Below, piece after piece: positions 12,389 through 23,931 of a stretch of DNA of 64,000 nucleotides; the first letter of the stretch is position 1; every line of letters starts with the position of its first letter. The stretch is from Phascolomyces articulosus (Eukaryota; Mucoromycota; Mucoromycetes; Mucorales; Lichtheimiaceae). The notes beneath the pieces were generated by a model. It was not told where the DNA came from. It did no database searches and saw only the letters and a program-made list of their open reading frames with translations. The translations under genes and the position numbers were made by a program. The stretch is from positions 682,001-746,000 of the forward strand of contig JAIXMP010000022.1 of assembly GCA_025677815.1 (NCBI GenBank), in the 5' to 3' direction.

Positions 12389-12816
12389 ATGAACCGTTTA
12401 TTATTCAATGATGATATTCTGTATAATTGGAATTCTCTTTTTTTTTTAAAAAAAAAGTTATATAGTAAGGTACAAAAGGAGAGGAATGGGTTAAAAGAAG
12501 AAAAGAAAAAAAGAAAAAGTAGCAAAAAATGTTTTATATAATAATAATAACACTTTCTTTTTCTCGGTCGTGCTAATGCGGAGCTGTGTTTTCCCGTTTT
12601 GGGCTGAAATTGTCTCTTGCCAAGACTTATAGGATCGGCGCAAAAAGAAAACATTTGTACTACATGCAAATTAGTGAAAGAGTTATGTAGAGTAATAAAC
12701 AATTTACGCACTAGACTACAATTAAAATAATTTATCTTGTTATAGTAAATAATACATATGGTTCTTTTTATTGTTACAATATAAAATGTTTTATACTAAA
12801 TAGCAGACTCTTTTTT
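12389..12816. promoter_or_regulatory. Spacer upstream of the zincin gene
   Basis: 428 nt between two minus-strand genes. It should contain the zincin promoter and the VIT-like gene's 3' processing signals. An overlapping minus-strand frame across 12358-12711 has no recognisable motif. Confidence 0.35.
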
Positions 12817-14102
12817 TTAGTGAAAAGAGACGGATGCACCACCAGCAGAAGTGTCATTTTGGTCATTGACTGAGTTGACAAATGCTACAATAAGGTAACT
12901 ACATCCTGCAGCAATACCACCTATTGCTAAAGTTTGTAAAGCTCCCATGACAGCTTGAGCAGGTCGTAAGTAAATACTCTTAATATATCCAAAGGCAAGT
13001 AATGTCATGGATGTCACTACAATGGATGAAAATAAAGCATCCGTAGTGTCATTGATCAAAAAATACGGAAGCAGCGGAATCAATCCGCCAAATAAATAGG
13101 ATAAACCAATAGTCGCTGCTGAAATCTGTTGTTTTATACCCACTTATTATTAGTTTCAAAAAAAATAAAATAAAATAAAAGAGAAGTCGATAGCAATCAC
13201 AATGAAAATGGTAATGGTAGATAAATGTGCTTACCAAGCTCCGGTTTGGGTCTGGCATTTCCAAGTTTAATTCAAACTTCATCATGAAGTCAACAAACTT
13301 TTCAGTGTTTTCTCGAAATCTAACAAACATGGGCTCGATGGATTCTCGATCCAATCCATATTGTTCAAAGATTTCAACAATTTCTTCCTCTTCTTCATCA
13401 GGATATAATTCTACTTCTCGGGCTATTGATAATAAGAGTACAAATAAATGTGTGAGTCAAAAATAAGTTCTTTACAAGAGGAAAATGGTTGTGTAATATT
13501 ACCTTCTCTTTGTCTTTCAGTATTATAATGGTCGGCATCTGATTTAGCTGCCAAGTAACCACCTAGGCCCATAGAAATAGCACCCGAGACCAGCTCTATT
13601 GTAGAAAAAATAAATAATATATTTATAACTCCAATTAATACCTTTCTGACAGGTCAAAGAAAAAAAAGGGACGGGCCGAAGGGCAAGAGACAGGAGGAAA
13701 AAATAGTAGCATAGCTCACTATAGATTGGCGAGGGGATATATATATATATATATATTGATATAATAATTACCTGCAATGCCACCATAAATAACAATGCGA
13801 CTATCACCTAAACTCGAGAGACCGGCTGCAAGAGCAAAGGGAACCGTTAAACCATCAGACAAACCGAGAATACAATCTCTTACAAGTTCAGGTCTTGAAA
13901 AATGTTCTTCCACATGGCCTTTAAAACTATGTTGATGAATATGCTGGCGATGTGGAATACGAGCTTCTTCTTCTGCTGATAATAAATCACTATGATTCGA
14001 TAATAATTGTTTTTCTTGTTGTTGATGTTCCACTGTAGTGGGTGTAGTAGGCATAGAAGGTGCCGTTGCATGAGATTGCCTATTTAATAATTGATATGAC
14101 AT
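12817..14102 (-). CDS. VIT/CCC1 family vacuolar iron-manganese transporter
   Basis: Four exons (14102-13772, 13595-13503, 13422-13235, 13125-12817) give about 306 residues. After a Gln/His-rich cytosolic N-terminus comes RDCILGLSDGLTVPFALAAG, the first-helix signature of the VIT1/CCC1 family, then SGAISMGLGGYLAAKSDADH, which is the second signature. An acidic, Glu-rich linker (PDEEEEIVEIFEQYG) follows, matching the metal-binding domain between helices 2 and 3, and three more hydrophobic segments close the protein. The family moves cytosolic Fe2+ or Mn2+ into the vacuole in exchange for protons. The gene is divergent from Rogdi with 696 nt between the start codons. Localisation and metal preference are inferred from family membership. 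Confidence 0.88.
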
Positions 14103-14798
14103 ATTTCAATATAAAAAGAGTGAGATGGTTGAATGTAATAAAAGAAAAAGTGAAAAAGAAGAAAGGAAGATTGATAGAATCGAGATGGATCGATGTTTAT
14201 ATAGACGTTTGGGAAATAATTTGATGAATATGATCAAATATAGAATATATATCAACAAGAGTTAATTATCAAGAGAAGAGTGCGAAGGTTGAGTTATTAT
14301 TATTAAATATATTACTTGTAATTATTCTGCATTCAATCAATGCAATAATAACCAGATAAAAAGGAGGAGAAAGTTAAAAGGGAAAAAGAAAAGTGAAATT
14401 GACCATGTATAGTAGATTTTATTCTATCATCTTGAATAAGCTGCGAATCATAAATGCGTATTTATCCCACACTCTCCTTTACTCGTATCACAATAAAAAA
14501 ATCATCATTTTATAATAACTCACGTGCATAACTTGTTTTCTTTTTATTCGTATTTCATTTTATAATATCGTATCATCATCATCCATATGCCACGAAAAAC
14601 GCATAACGATACTATGGTAAAATAATACCCTTTTGAAAAAAAAAACCACACACACACACACAAGTATCACACATCCGATACTGAGATACGCACGTACAAC
14701 GATACACCCGAACTTGAATGACTTACCTAACCATAATTTCAAAATATTAATGTAAATCTTCGCTCCCCCCTCTCCACCTCCTTTATTTTATAATTTAG
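14103..14798. promoter_or_regulatory. Bidirectional promoter region, VIT-like and Rogdi-like genes
   Basis: 696 nt between two divergent start codons. It contains a palindromic CACGTG (14521-14526), a bHLH-type E-box core, a CA-repeat (14648-14662), and WGATAA-type matches such as 14354-14359. These short motifs occur often by chance, so only the divergent arrangement itself is firm. Confidence 0.4.
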
Positions 14799-16564
14799 AT
14801 GTTACAAGAACAATGGCTTTTACACGAGATTATGCCTTCTGTTCTTGAACGATTGAAGTCTCAATTAGAGGTAAATATTCGTTATTCCTTATAAAAAAGG
14901 AAATAGAGGAGAAAATAAGAAAGAGACGGAGACAAAAGCATATCATTATATATTGAATACATAAACGGGTAAGTTTACTTACTATATAAGCTCTTTTTTT
15001 AATGATCCGCTTTATCTATTTTCTCGCTTCCAAAATAGACGAGTTTAAACATTCTATCAAAACAAAGTAAGAAAAAAGAGAAAAGGAAAGAGAAAAGGCG
15101 TTATTAGAAGTTGTAAAGTAACATAGTATGTGTTATAATGTAACTCATTATGTATGGATGATCTCTTCCTTTCCTCTCTTACCATTTATACAGGTAAAAC
15201 CGATTCTTTGCCACTGTCATCCACAAAGTAAGAGAAACATAATAAAACGCCACAAACATAAGGACAACACATTAATCTGTTGTAAAAAAAAATACATTAT
15301 TTATTTTATTCAATGTAGAAATGAATCACTGAAAGGTTATATATCATTGAATGGTCCTTATATCACCAAAGCAGTATGTGATTTTTCTTTCTCGTTTTTT
15401 TTTATTCGAATGATGATATTCATGTGCGGTAAAAGAATTCATGAAGATCTATCGTGTGTGTGGGAGATAGAATTAATCGAAACAAAAGTTAAAATAAAAT
15501 AGAAGAGAAAATCAAATGATGACGAATGAATGACGAAAGTTGATAATAACAATGTGGGTTTGCGTGGTATATTGGGGTCAACTATTTATTTAGGAATTAA
15601 CGGTGCGGCTTGCCAATCATCAAGATACCCAGTCCAAAGCGATGATCACACCTGCTTATCCGTATTTTCTTGAACAAATTCAACAAGGAACAAATTATAT
15701 GATATTAGCAGCTGAATGTATCATGTCAATAAAACCTTCTTTATTGACAAAACAAACGATGGTTGAGGTAGTATTTTTATGAATATTCTCACAGTGGTCA
15801 TATTAAACACTAAAATGCTTTTATATATACATTGATACAACACATGATAACACAATGCGTGTTCTAAATAGTTACTTGAGACGGTACGACAGTATACTGA
15901 TCGTGCACAATTAGCATTTGAATATCCAAATGAATCAGAACTATTCCCATATAAAGTGTGTCATCCAAAAGTAAGTCTATCCATAGGTTTTTGCGCAGGT
16001 TATGTATTTATGGAGAAGAACTCATTCGATGACTTTAATAAATATATATATATATATAGCATTTTACGCCACCTTTAAAAGAAGATTTAGTCATTGAATT
16101 TTGTGTCCAAGATATTTATATTGTTTGTAGCACCTTTGGAATCAAGTTTGCAGCACATCATAATGATCCACAAGCTTCATGCGTGTAATTCATCGTCCAA
16201 CTTTCTGGTTTTTTATTTTATTTTATAATATATAATTATTACTAAGTATTTAATGAGAAAGAGAATGAAAAGAAGCCTATTATGCCATTATCATCATAAC
16301 CCCCTAAAAATCCCATATGTATCACTATTTATATACTAAAAAAATGCATTCATTATTCATTACAAATGATATAGTACATACAAGGATAAAACGGCATGGA
16401 TTGTAGATCAATCACGTACACAAACCCAATCACCCATGTTAACAGAACTCAAGGAATCTTTTAGATCTATTCGTGAAATATGTCAAACATATCGTTTTAT
16501 GTTATTACAAACAAATGTAGTGGAATTGATACCTCAACAACAGCAAGCAACAAATAGTATATAA
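14799..16564 (+). CDS. Rogdi/RAV2-like protein, V-ATPase assembly factor
   Basis: Eight short exons (14799-14870, 15039-15066, 15194-15227, 15319-15373, 15594-15767, 15881-15970, 16060-16182, 16385-16564) join in frame to about 251 residues. The start MLQEQWLLHEIMPSVLERLK, the middle KGYISLNGPYITKA, ELTVRLANHQDT and the tail WIVDQSRTQTQSPMLTELK follow the order of the Rogdi leucine-zipper family. The yeast relative RAV2 works with RAV1 in the RAVE complex, which reassembles V1 onto Vo of the vacuolar ATPase. The 28-nt and 34-nt exons 2 and 3 are unusually small but keep frame exactly. The last donor is GTGTAA, weaker than the others; reading through it would stop at once and lose the conserved C-terminus, so splicing is preferred. 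Confidence 0.78.
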
Positions 16565-16827
16565 CGAAATATGGTGTGTTCTTCTCAATACATGCAAATT
16601 CAAACCATGCCATGCATATATGTTTATATATCATCATAAAAAGAGGTCTTTTTAAAACTTGCCCCCTTTTTTTTCAATAAAACTTTTTTTACATCCGCCT
16701 TTTTTTCTTTCTTTTTATTAATTTGACGTCTTTTTTTCTTTTCTTTCTTTATTACCAGCTGTTACCACTTGTCATTATCATTCTTCATTATTGAATCCCT
16801 TTTCTTTATTTCTTTTTTATATATCTA

Positions 16828-18419
16828 ATGGCCAAAATGGATTATTCACCTCAAATCAAACCAGATCCAGCAACATTAACTCAACAAGATCAGGAAGATC
16901 ATATGTTCATGTCTTATTTGAACACAGACTGTATGTCCAACGCTTCTTCTTCTTCATCATCGTCAGATAATAATAGTACACCATGGTCTAGTCCACGTAA
17001 TCATAACAGTAGTATCATTCTTACACCAAATGGTGAAAATGAAGAAGACAATAATATTTCGTGCACTAATTATTTTGCTGTCATGGCTGCTGCTGTTACC
17101 AAACAACAACCAGCTATGATAGATCCATCATCTTCTTCTTCGTCTTCTTCTCATTTTGGATTATCTTCACCCAGTTTACCATTTCCTCCACCAGAATTAT
17201 TGGCAGCATTACCACCTTCATTTATGCCTGCTTATATTCAACCATTCAGTACAACAGTTCATCCTTATCCTCATCAACAACAACCATCAGTGGATGAACT
17301 ATTACAATTATCCTCTACACAACAACCCAAACGAAAAAGAGGTCGAAAGAAACGCGAAATTAGCCCATCCTCTATCATGACAACAACACCTGCTATTGCA
17401 CCTGCACCTATGACACCCCATTCTCATGCTGCTACTACTACAAGCACCAGTACAGCAGCAGCTACAACACCCACTATAACGACACCAAAAACGTCAAGTC
17501 ACCCCCTCCCTAATAACTTAGAACAACAACAAACAACGGCAACCCCTGATCCATTAACTGACAACAACAATACTAGCCTTTGTAAAAATTATACTAATAA
17601 TAAAAATAACAATCATCCAACTACAACTACAACAAACAGTGAAGATGAAAAAGCGGCTGCTGCTATGGCCAAACGACAAGAACGACTTATTAAAAACCGG
17701 GCCGCTGCCCTATTATCCCGTAAACGAAAAAGAGAACATGTTAATGCTTTGGAGGAACAAAACGAGGCATTAAAGGCACAAGTATCTGAATTAGAATCTT
17801 GTATACAATCTTTAACACTTGAATTGGATCAACAAAAATCATCAACCACTACCACAAGTGTTGTATTTATGGTATGTCTTTTTTATATATGAATATAGTT
17901 GGGTGGATGGGAGGGAAAAAAGATACTTGTTGGTGTCTTTATACTATATTTACACAACAAGGACATACTATAAGAGAAAAAGAAAAGGATGTATATATAT
18001 TTCTATATAAATGGATGAATTATTAAAAATATGGACGAATATGGTTATATCAGATTATCCTATTTTCGTTTGCAATTTTTTCTTTACCGACGACGACGCG
18101 AACAGCCAGACCCCTGATCCGATCTGCAAGGTATTATAACATGCTTCTCTCTCTCTCTTTCTCTTTCTCTCTCTCTCTCTCTTTCTCTTTCTCTCTCTCT
18201 CTCTCTTTTTCTTTCTCTTTCTTTCTCTCTATTAATGATGATAATAATTACCCCCTTATGCACGTACCATGCTTTTTATATTGATTATCAAATATGGAAT
18301 TCATAACACAAATTATCTTAATTAGTAACGAAAAAGAAACAACGAAAATTTATTTGGAATCACAATTGTGGGAAACTCATCAACAACACCATGCTCATCC
18401 TCATCAACAAGACGATTAA
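16828..18419 (+). CDS. bZIP transcription factor with predicted C-terminal transmembrane segment
   Basis: Three exons (16828-17871, 18054-18130, 18326-18419) encode about 404 residues. The first exon has a Ser/Thr/Gln/Asn-rich activation-type region, an AT-hook-like basic patch KRKRGRKKRE (near residue 171) and a bZIP: basic region RQERLIKNRAAALLSRKRKR, then a leucine zipper starting LEEQNEALKAQVSELE. A strong donor (GTATGT) follows codon ATG at 17869-17871. The next exon continues IILFSFAIFSLP, so the junction creates a hydrophobic run of about 16 residues, followed by about 40 polar residues ending HPHQQDD. A bZIP followed by one membrane span is the plan of ATF6/CREB3-type ER-tethered factors. 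Intron 2 contains a long CT microsatellite. The bZIP is certain; the membrane tether depends on the splice model. Confidence 0.8.
18144..18230 (+). repeat. CT-rich microsatellite
   Basis: About 87 nt made almost only of CT and CTTT units. It lies inside the second intron of the bZIP gene, in the part upstream of the 3' splice site. Confidence 0.9.
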
Positions 18420-18572
18420 TTTGTTATTTGTTATTATATATTATTTTGTTATTATTATCATTAATGGAGAAACAAATAAGAACAGTAAATTATTAAAATT
18501 CAATAGTAATAAAATAATTATATATATAAGAACAGGGGAAAAGGATGGACGGGATATATGTATATATTGGTA

Positions 18573-19130
18573 CTAAGATGTGGTGGTGGTGATAAAACAG
18601 CATGAACAACATTTTGGAATCCAACTGAACGCCCAATGCCAAGTATATTCTTGTTCTCTCTTTTGTTGTTCAATGGCTTTATCTAATTCATCATGATATT
18701 CAGAATGTCCTTGTTGTTGAGCACGTTCCCTCCAAAGTAAATAAAGTCCTTCGTGATCTTCTTCTCTTCCTTTGGTGGGTTTATCCTCGATCTCACTCTC
18801 ACTTTCACTTTCACTATACCATGTTCCCTCCTCTTGGTATGGTATAATATCCGTTGGTTGATTTGTTGTAGCTTTTATTGGCTTTGACTTTAATCTTGCC
18901 AGTTTTGATTCTTTTTTATTATTTATTATTGTTGAAGACAATGAGATCTCATTCATTCAACCAAAAAAAAAAAAAAAAGAAAAAAAAACCTTACCTAAGG
19001 CACGAAGTGAGTTTTCAGAATCTTGTTGTTCTGCTTGTGTACGAATATGTTGCCAACGTGGAATTTCTCTTTCATATACTTTTTGATTCTGTTGACATGA
19101 TGGAACCCATAAAGATTCATCATTATCCAT
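18573..19130 (-). CDS. Small uncharacterised protein with Cys-rich C-terminus
   Basis: Two exons (19130-18995, 18910-18573) give about 157 residues with no family I recognise. Visible features are a start MDNDESLWVPSCQQNQKVYE, a Lys-rich stretch, an alternating Ser/Glu run (YSESESESEIED, a possible CK2 target), a helical Glu/Gln-rich part and a tail WHWAFSWIPKCCSCCF. Aromatic residues next to four clustered Cys suggest palmitoylation and peripheral membrane attachment. The intron carries a long polypyrimidine tract. The acceptor (AAAAAAG) is weak but is the one that keeps phase. No signal peptide. Confidence 0.5.
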
Positions 19131-19470
19131 TGTTCGGTTGGTTTTATTTTATTGTTCTTTTAAAAATGTACTAAAAAGAGGAAATAATAGACTAAAAAAA
19201 GGTGCGGTATTTGAACAAGAAAACTGAAGCACTTTTTCACTTTGTTTTTGACAGTTCTTTTTTATTACTATTTAAAAAATTATGTACACGAAAAGCAAAC
19301 AACAAGGACTGGAAAATAATAAAAATATATATAGTACAAATAAAAAAAACATACAAAAGAGCTAGAAAAACGGGATTTTATATGAGGGTGTGATGTTGAT
19401 GATATGATGACGATGATATATTTTTAGAGTAGGAGAATGAGAGAAGGAGGAGTATATGGATGTTATCATG

Positions 19471-20130
19471 TTACCAGACATGATAGGATGAACCAGTGGA
19501 AATACGTTGATGATTATGTTGTTGATGTTGTTGTTCCAATTGAGGTGTACTAGGTCGATATAAATCTTTCCATTCTCCTTGTCGAGCCAGCGACATGAGA
19601 ATTTTATCATCTTCATTGCCCATTTTTTCATAACCATCTTCAAACATCATCATGGTACTCATAGAAGAAGTAGTGGTTGTGTTATTGGATGTAGAATTAT
19701 TGGTGTGTTGACGAAAATGATGATGGGTGGAAGATAAAGTGGTAGGTGGAGGTGCCCTTGGTGCATGTTCTAATATAGAATTAAATACAAGATCATGCGT
19801 TTCTGGTGGTGGCAATCGTTCTGTACAAGTAGAAGATTTATTGTTGTTGTTATTATTATGCCATGGAGTCTCTTGTACATCTCTGAAAGAAACAAATCCT
19901 GCTGTTTTTGCGTTTTGTTTTCGTTGTATACGTCGTAATATGAATATAAATCCAATCAAAAGAGTCACCCCAACGACGCAACATACACAAATGACAGCAA
20001 TGGCAACCGTGGACAATGTTGGATTGTCTGTTCCTTGTTGTTCTACTTGTCCTGTTTGTTTTATCATTTCTTGTTGTTGTTGGAGGTCAGGTGTATTGTC
20101 ATGAGCAGCAGGTTGTGTTAATGGACTCAT
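19471..20130 (-). CDS. Single-pass membrane protein, uncharacterised
   Basis: One uninterrupted exon of 219 residues. About 45 polar, Gln-rich residues with no signal peptide are followed by one transmembrane segment (STVAIAVICVCCVVGVTLLI and onward) and a basic stop-transfer patch RRIQRKQ. The cytosolic tail is rich in Asn, Thr, His and Pro. The layout (short outside, one helix, long disordered tail) resembles the Mid2/SKG6-type single-span proteins of fungi, but I see no Pfam-level motif. It is in tandem with the preceding minus-strand gene. Confidence 0.55.
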   Translation of the reverse strand: MSPLTQPAAHDNTPDLQQQQEMIKQTGQVEQQGTDNPTLSTVAIAVICVCCVVGVTLLIGFIFILRRIQRKQNAKTAGFVSFRDVQETPWHNNNNNNKSSTCTERLPPPETHDLVFNSILEHAPRAPPPTTLSSTHHHFRQHTNNSTSNNTTTTSSMSTMMMFEDGYEKMGNEDDKILMSLARQGEWKDLYRPSTPQLEQQHQQHNHQRISTGSSYHVW

Positions 20131-21461
20131 GTTGTAAAAGTCATTGAATGGTTTATTAAAAAAGAGAAAAAAAAAAAGAAAGGAAAGGAAAGGAAAGGAA
20201 GGGGGTGAGAAATAAGTTTGACTGTGAGTAATTAATAAAAATGTCAGGAGAGAGAGAAAGAAAGAAAGTGTGGTGTCTAGAAGATGATAATAATAATAAT
20301 AATAATTATAATTATAATAATCGAATTAAATTTTTTTTTGCCATTGTTAGAAACCTATTATTAAGGATCTCCTCCGATTTTATGGTATTATCCCTGAGCT
20401 ATAAAAAAATCTATTTATAATAGATGTCACTCTGTTTAGTCACTTTTATATTTATTATTAACTCTGATTTCAACATTTATTATGACAATTGGTTATTAGT
20501 GTTATTATCACTGCTATTATTATTATTAAAAACAAGAAGGAGAATACCATCATAGTATATTATATGAACGGAATATAATACCCTGATTTTCCAAGTTTCA
20601 CAATGCTAAAATGATTGTACTACCCAGTTACTTGAGAACCGACGAAATGATAAGCTTTTTTCCATTGTTTTATTGCAGAAAAACAGACAGAGAAAGTTTC
20701 AGGGTTTCCCTTTTATTAATAGACGTATGACAGAATCAATTATTTTGGTGTTTTCTCATTAGCTCATTAGATACAGTAACACTTTGGTTTGATGGGTCCT
20801 TATTTATCTAGCTAAGCCTTCTTATTTTAATTACATCAAAACTACTTGTTTATTTACTATAGTGATATTATGTTTTTGTTGATTTGATAACGAAATTATA
20901 TGTATATATATATATAAAAGTGAGAGTAAAAATGTATATATGTAAAAATATGAATATAAATATATGATTGTGTAATAGTATAGAGTAAATGTTATTTGTG
21001 ATATTTTTGAGAAAAAAAAGTTGTTATATATTATACATCATCATCCTTTTTGATTCATTGAAAAAAAAGGAGAAAGATAGAGAAAGAATGAAAAAAAACA
21101 GTAGTAGTGATATGAATATCCAAATGAATGAACATATTGAAAAGGAAGAGGAAAAAGGAGGATTCGTAAGCCCCCTCCCTTCCAAAAAAAATAAAGGTGA
21201 ATAATAATAAAATGTGTATATAATAACATGTCGCCGTCATCGTCTTTGCTGTTGTTGATATTGTCATGTTGTAAGTAAAAAATGAATCATGGTTGTCTTA
21301 CTGTGAATTTAAATTGTGAGAGAGTAAAATGGTGAAAAGAGAGAGAAATAGTATATATAAAATATAAGCTTTCAATTGAATAAAGTTATGAAAGATTTAT
21401 GACGATAAAGAAAGAAAAATAGGAGAGAAAAACAAGGGTTGTTTAAAGAAAAGAAGTAAAT
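20131..21461. other. Intergenic region, no gene recognised
   Basis: 1.3 kb between two minus-strand genes. It holds an AAT microsatellite (20286-20310), TA repeats near 20900 and purine-rich runs. The short open frames at 20989-21267 are low complexity and lie on both strands in the same place, the usual pattern of chance frames. Confidence 0.45.
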
Positions 21462-23040
21462 TTAAATCCATCGACGGAAAAAGCTATTCAAGCCAGAATC
21501 TCGCATACGCCAACCTTCAATTTGATGTGTTAGTCGAGTAAGTCGATCATCATCTCCTCCTCGTTGATGGTGTTGATCCACCGCCTGCGATGGCTATAAT
21601 TATTATTACGATTTCCACATGTAAATGAATAGGTTGATAAATAGGTAAAAAAAACTTGGTATTAGCAAAAGACAAATGTGCTCAATGATTATGGAATTAA
21701 TTGCTAAACTCCTTACCCACCACATCATGAGTAATTATTGAATCATCTTCCTCTTCATCTATATCCACATGATCATCCTCTTCTTCTTCATCACCGTCTT
21801 CTGAAATATATTCTGGTGGTCTCATACGTAACCACTGCATACGTGGCCCCACCCTTGATCGTTCATTCACACGGAATCCAAAGATACGTGGTTGATAAAT
21901 AGTTCCTCGCGGGGCTGGTACCAATTCATAAAATGATTGGAATAATAAATGGGCATAGGTTGTACCAAAATGAGCACCTACAAACATGGAAATTAGTAAT
22001 AAAAAAAAAGAGGGTCCATGCATAGATTCATGTTGTAAAGAAAAGAGGAGGTGGAATAAAGAGAGAAAGAGGGGAAAACATGAAGGATTGGGAGAATAGC
22101 CAAGTAAACTCTATGTGTGGGGGTGGGGAGGTGAAAGTGAAGAAGACGAAGGTTTTATGTATATCCAAGTATAGGTTAAATAATGATAATGATAATGAAC
22201 TTACCATCCACATTTTGAAATATAGAACTAGGAGGATTGTACAAATCCATACATCGTGGACAATAAAGTCGAACACTTTCTCTGCCCGCTTCATCATATC
22301 GACCACATGGAATCACTGGGCATCGACCACAATAAAACCGCGGACAAAATCCAAACTGTTCCGCTGCATATCGTTCAGCCATTAAACGTAATCCATTCCG
22401 TGTCAATAGATAACGTTGATGGATCAATCCATATAGCATGGCAGCATAAGGCTCTACCACACTTGGATGAACACGATCCCTTCGTCTTCGTGATACAACA
22501 GGTGTATTTTCTTTCCAAAACCCATCATCTTCTTCCTCCTCTTCCTCCTCTTCCTGTTGTTTTCCTTCATTGGTTCTTTGTTCGTCTTCGTCGTCCTCGT
22601 CGTCTTCGTCCGAGATTTCTTCTGGTTCTACATCAAGAATCATTTCCAATGCTTCATTATAATATGGTACAAGTGCTGATAATCCCGTCAAGTTGAAATC
22701 GTCTTCTATAAAATCGTCTGGTACTTCGGCATAATATTCGTGTCCTGTCAATGAACAAAACCAACTGATCCAACTTTGCAATGAACTACTGGTCGTAGTT
22801 GTCTGTGAATCGTCATCTTTTTTTGAAGAAAAAAAAACCATAGTTTTTGAGTGTGTCAATTGTCATTGATAAAAGATAAAAGTTGTTCTTTTTTTGGGGT
22901 GGGGGGAAAGGTGTTATTTTATTTTTTGGTTTTTGAATGAAAGTGTTTGTTGATTCTTTTTAAACTTGTTCATAGTTTTTTAAAAATAAAAACTACGTAC
23001 CATAGACAGCAGCATTGGCCGGTGAAAAAAAGCCTTCCAT
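21462..23040 (-). CDS. Casein kinase 2 regulatory beta subunit
   Basis: The best model has four exons (23040-23001, 22816-22205, 21977-21717, 21559-21462), about 336 residues. The core is unmistakable: WISWFCSLTGHEYY, DDFNLTGL, the zinc site CPRFYCGRCPVIPCG followed by LYCPRCMDLYNPP, and DGAHFGTTYAHLLF. The beta subunit dimerises through this CPxxxC/CPxC zinc finger and docks CK2 alpha. A long Asp/Glu insert sits between LEMILDVEP and the zinc region, and another acidic stretch follows the core. The first exon (MEGFFSPANAAVY) is inferred: without it translation would begin at 22841 within a T9-CTTC tract that looks like a polypyrimidine tract, with an out-of-frame ATG upstream. The last acceptor is ambiguous by three bases (CGAG or CGAGGAG). 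Confidence 0.88.
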
Positions 23041-23931
23041 TTGATTCAAAACGAAAAAGAATGGAAACTTTTTTTATTATTATTTTTTGTTGAGAAGGTA
23101 ACAGAGCCCTAAAAAACAAGGTTTTTTGTTGGAGGATGGTTTTGGAAAATGTAAGAGAGGAGAGGCTAATAAGGTTATCCCAACCAATGAGCTGTGAAGA
23201 ATATCCACACACAATCGTCAAAATTCACTTGATTCTTTGAATTCGCCATAGAAAAAATCAACGTTTCATATCAAAAGACATCACTTTTATAATTAAATAA
23301 TCGTTTCGATAGGTAATCGCATATATATATAAGGACTGTTGCTTTTTCTTTTATTCTATGAAAAGAATGATCCCACCTTTAAATTTATACCATTGTTGCT
23401 TTTTAACTTCTGAAAAATAGATTCAAAGCAGCAGTGAATGATAATATAATAAACTTATACATATTCATGCTGCTTATCACCATAGCAACTCAATATAGGA
23501 TGGCTTTTATCACATTATTGTACATTGACAATAGTATCTACATCTTCTATTACACACAATGGCCATAGACAAGCTCAGTCGTAAAATAACTATTATCGCG
23601 TCATCATATTTTTTTTCATTTCTTCTCGAATCATCCAATTGATCCTGTTACTTGCCACAGTAATTCTTCAACGCAATATATAACAAAGAAAGAGGATAAA
23701 AATGCGTTATAAATCAATGATAAACAACAAAAAGAAACAGTATCTGATCCCATGTGACGGTGTGAGGCGTTTTTTTTTTATTTGCATGTCAAAATCCTGA
23801 AACAAAGTTTTACCACAACGACGCGTCTATTTTTTTTTCTCTCGCTCGCTCAGTCGGGATAAGCTTTTTTTTTCTTTTTTCTTTTTCTCTTTCGCGTTCA
23901 GCTCGTGTCAAAAAATAATCAATCGACAAAA
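23041..23931. promoter_or_regulatory. Divergent promoter region, CK2 beta and FYR-domain genes
   Basis: About 890 nt between divergent starts. T-rich pyrimidine tracts at 23838-23892 lie just upstream of the plus-strand ATG, as in many fungal core promoters. No other gene seen. Confidence 0.4.
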
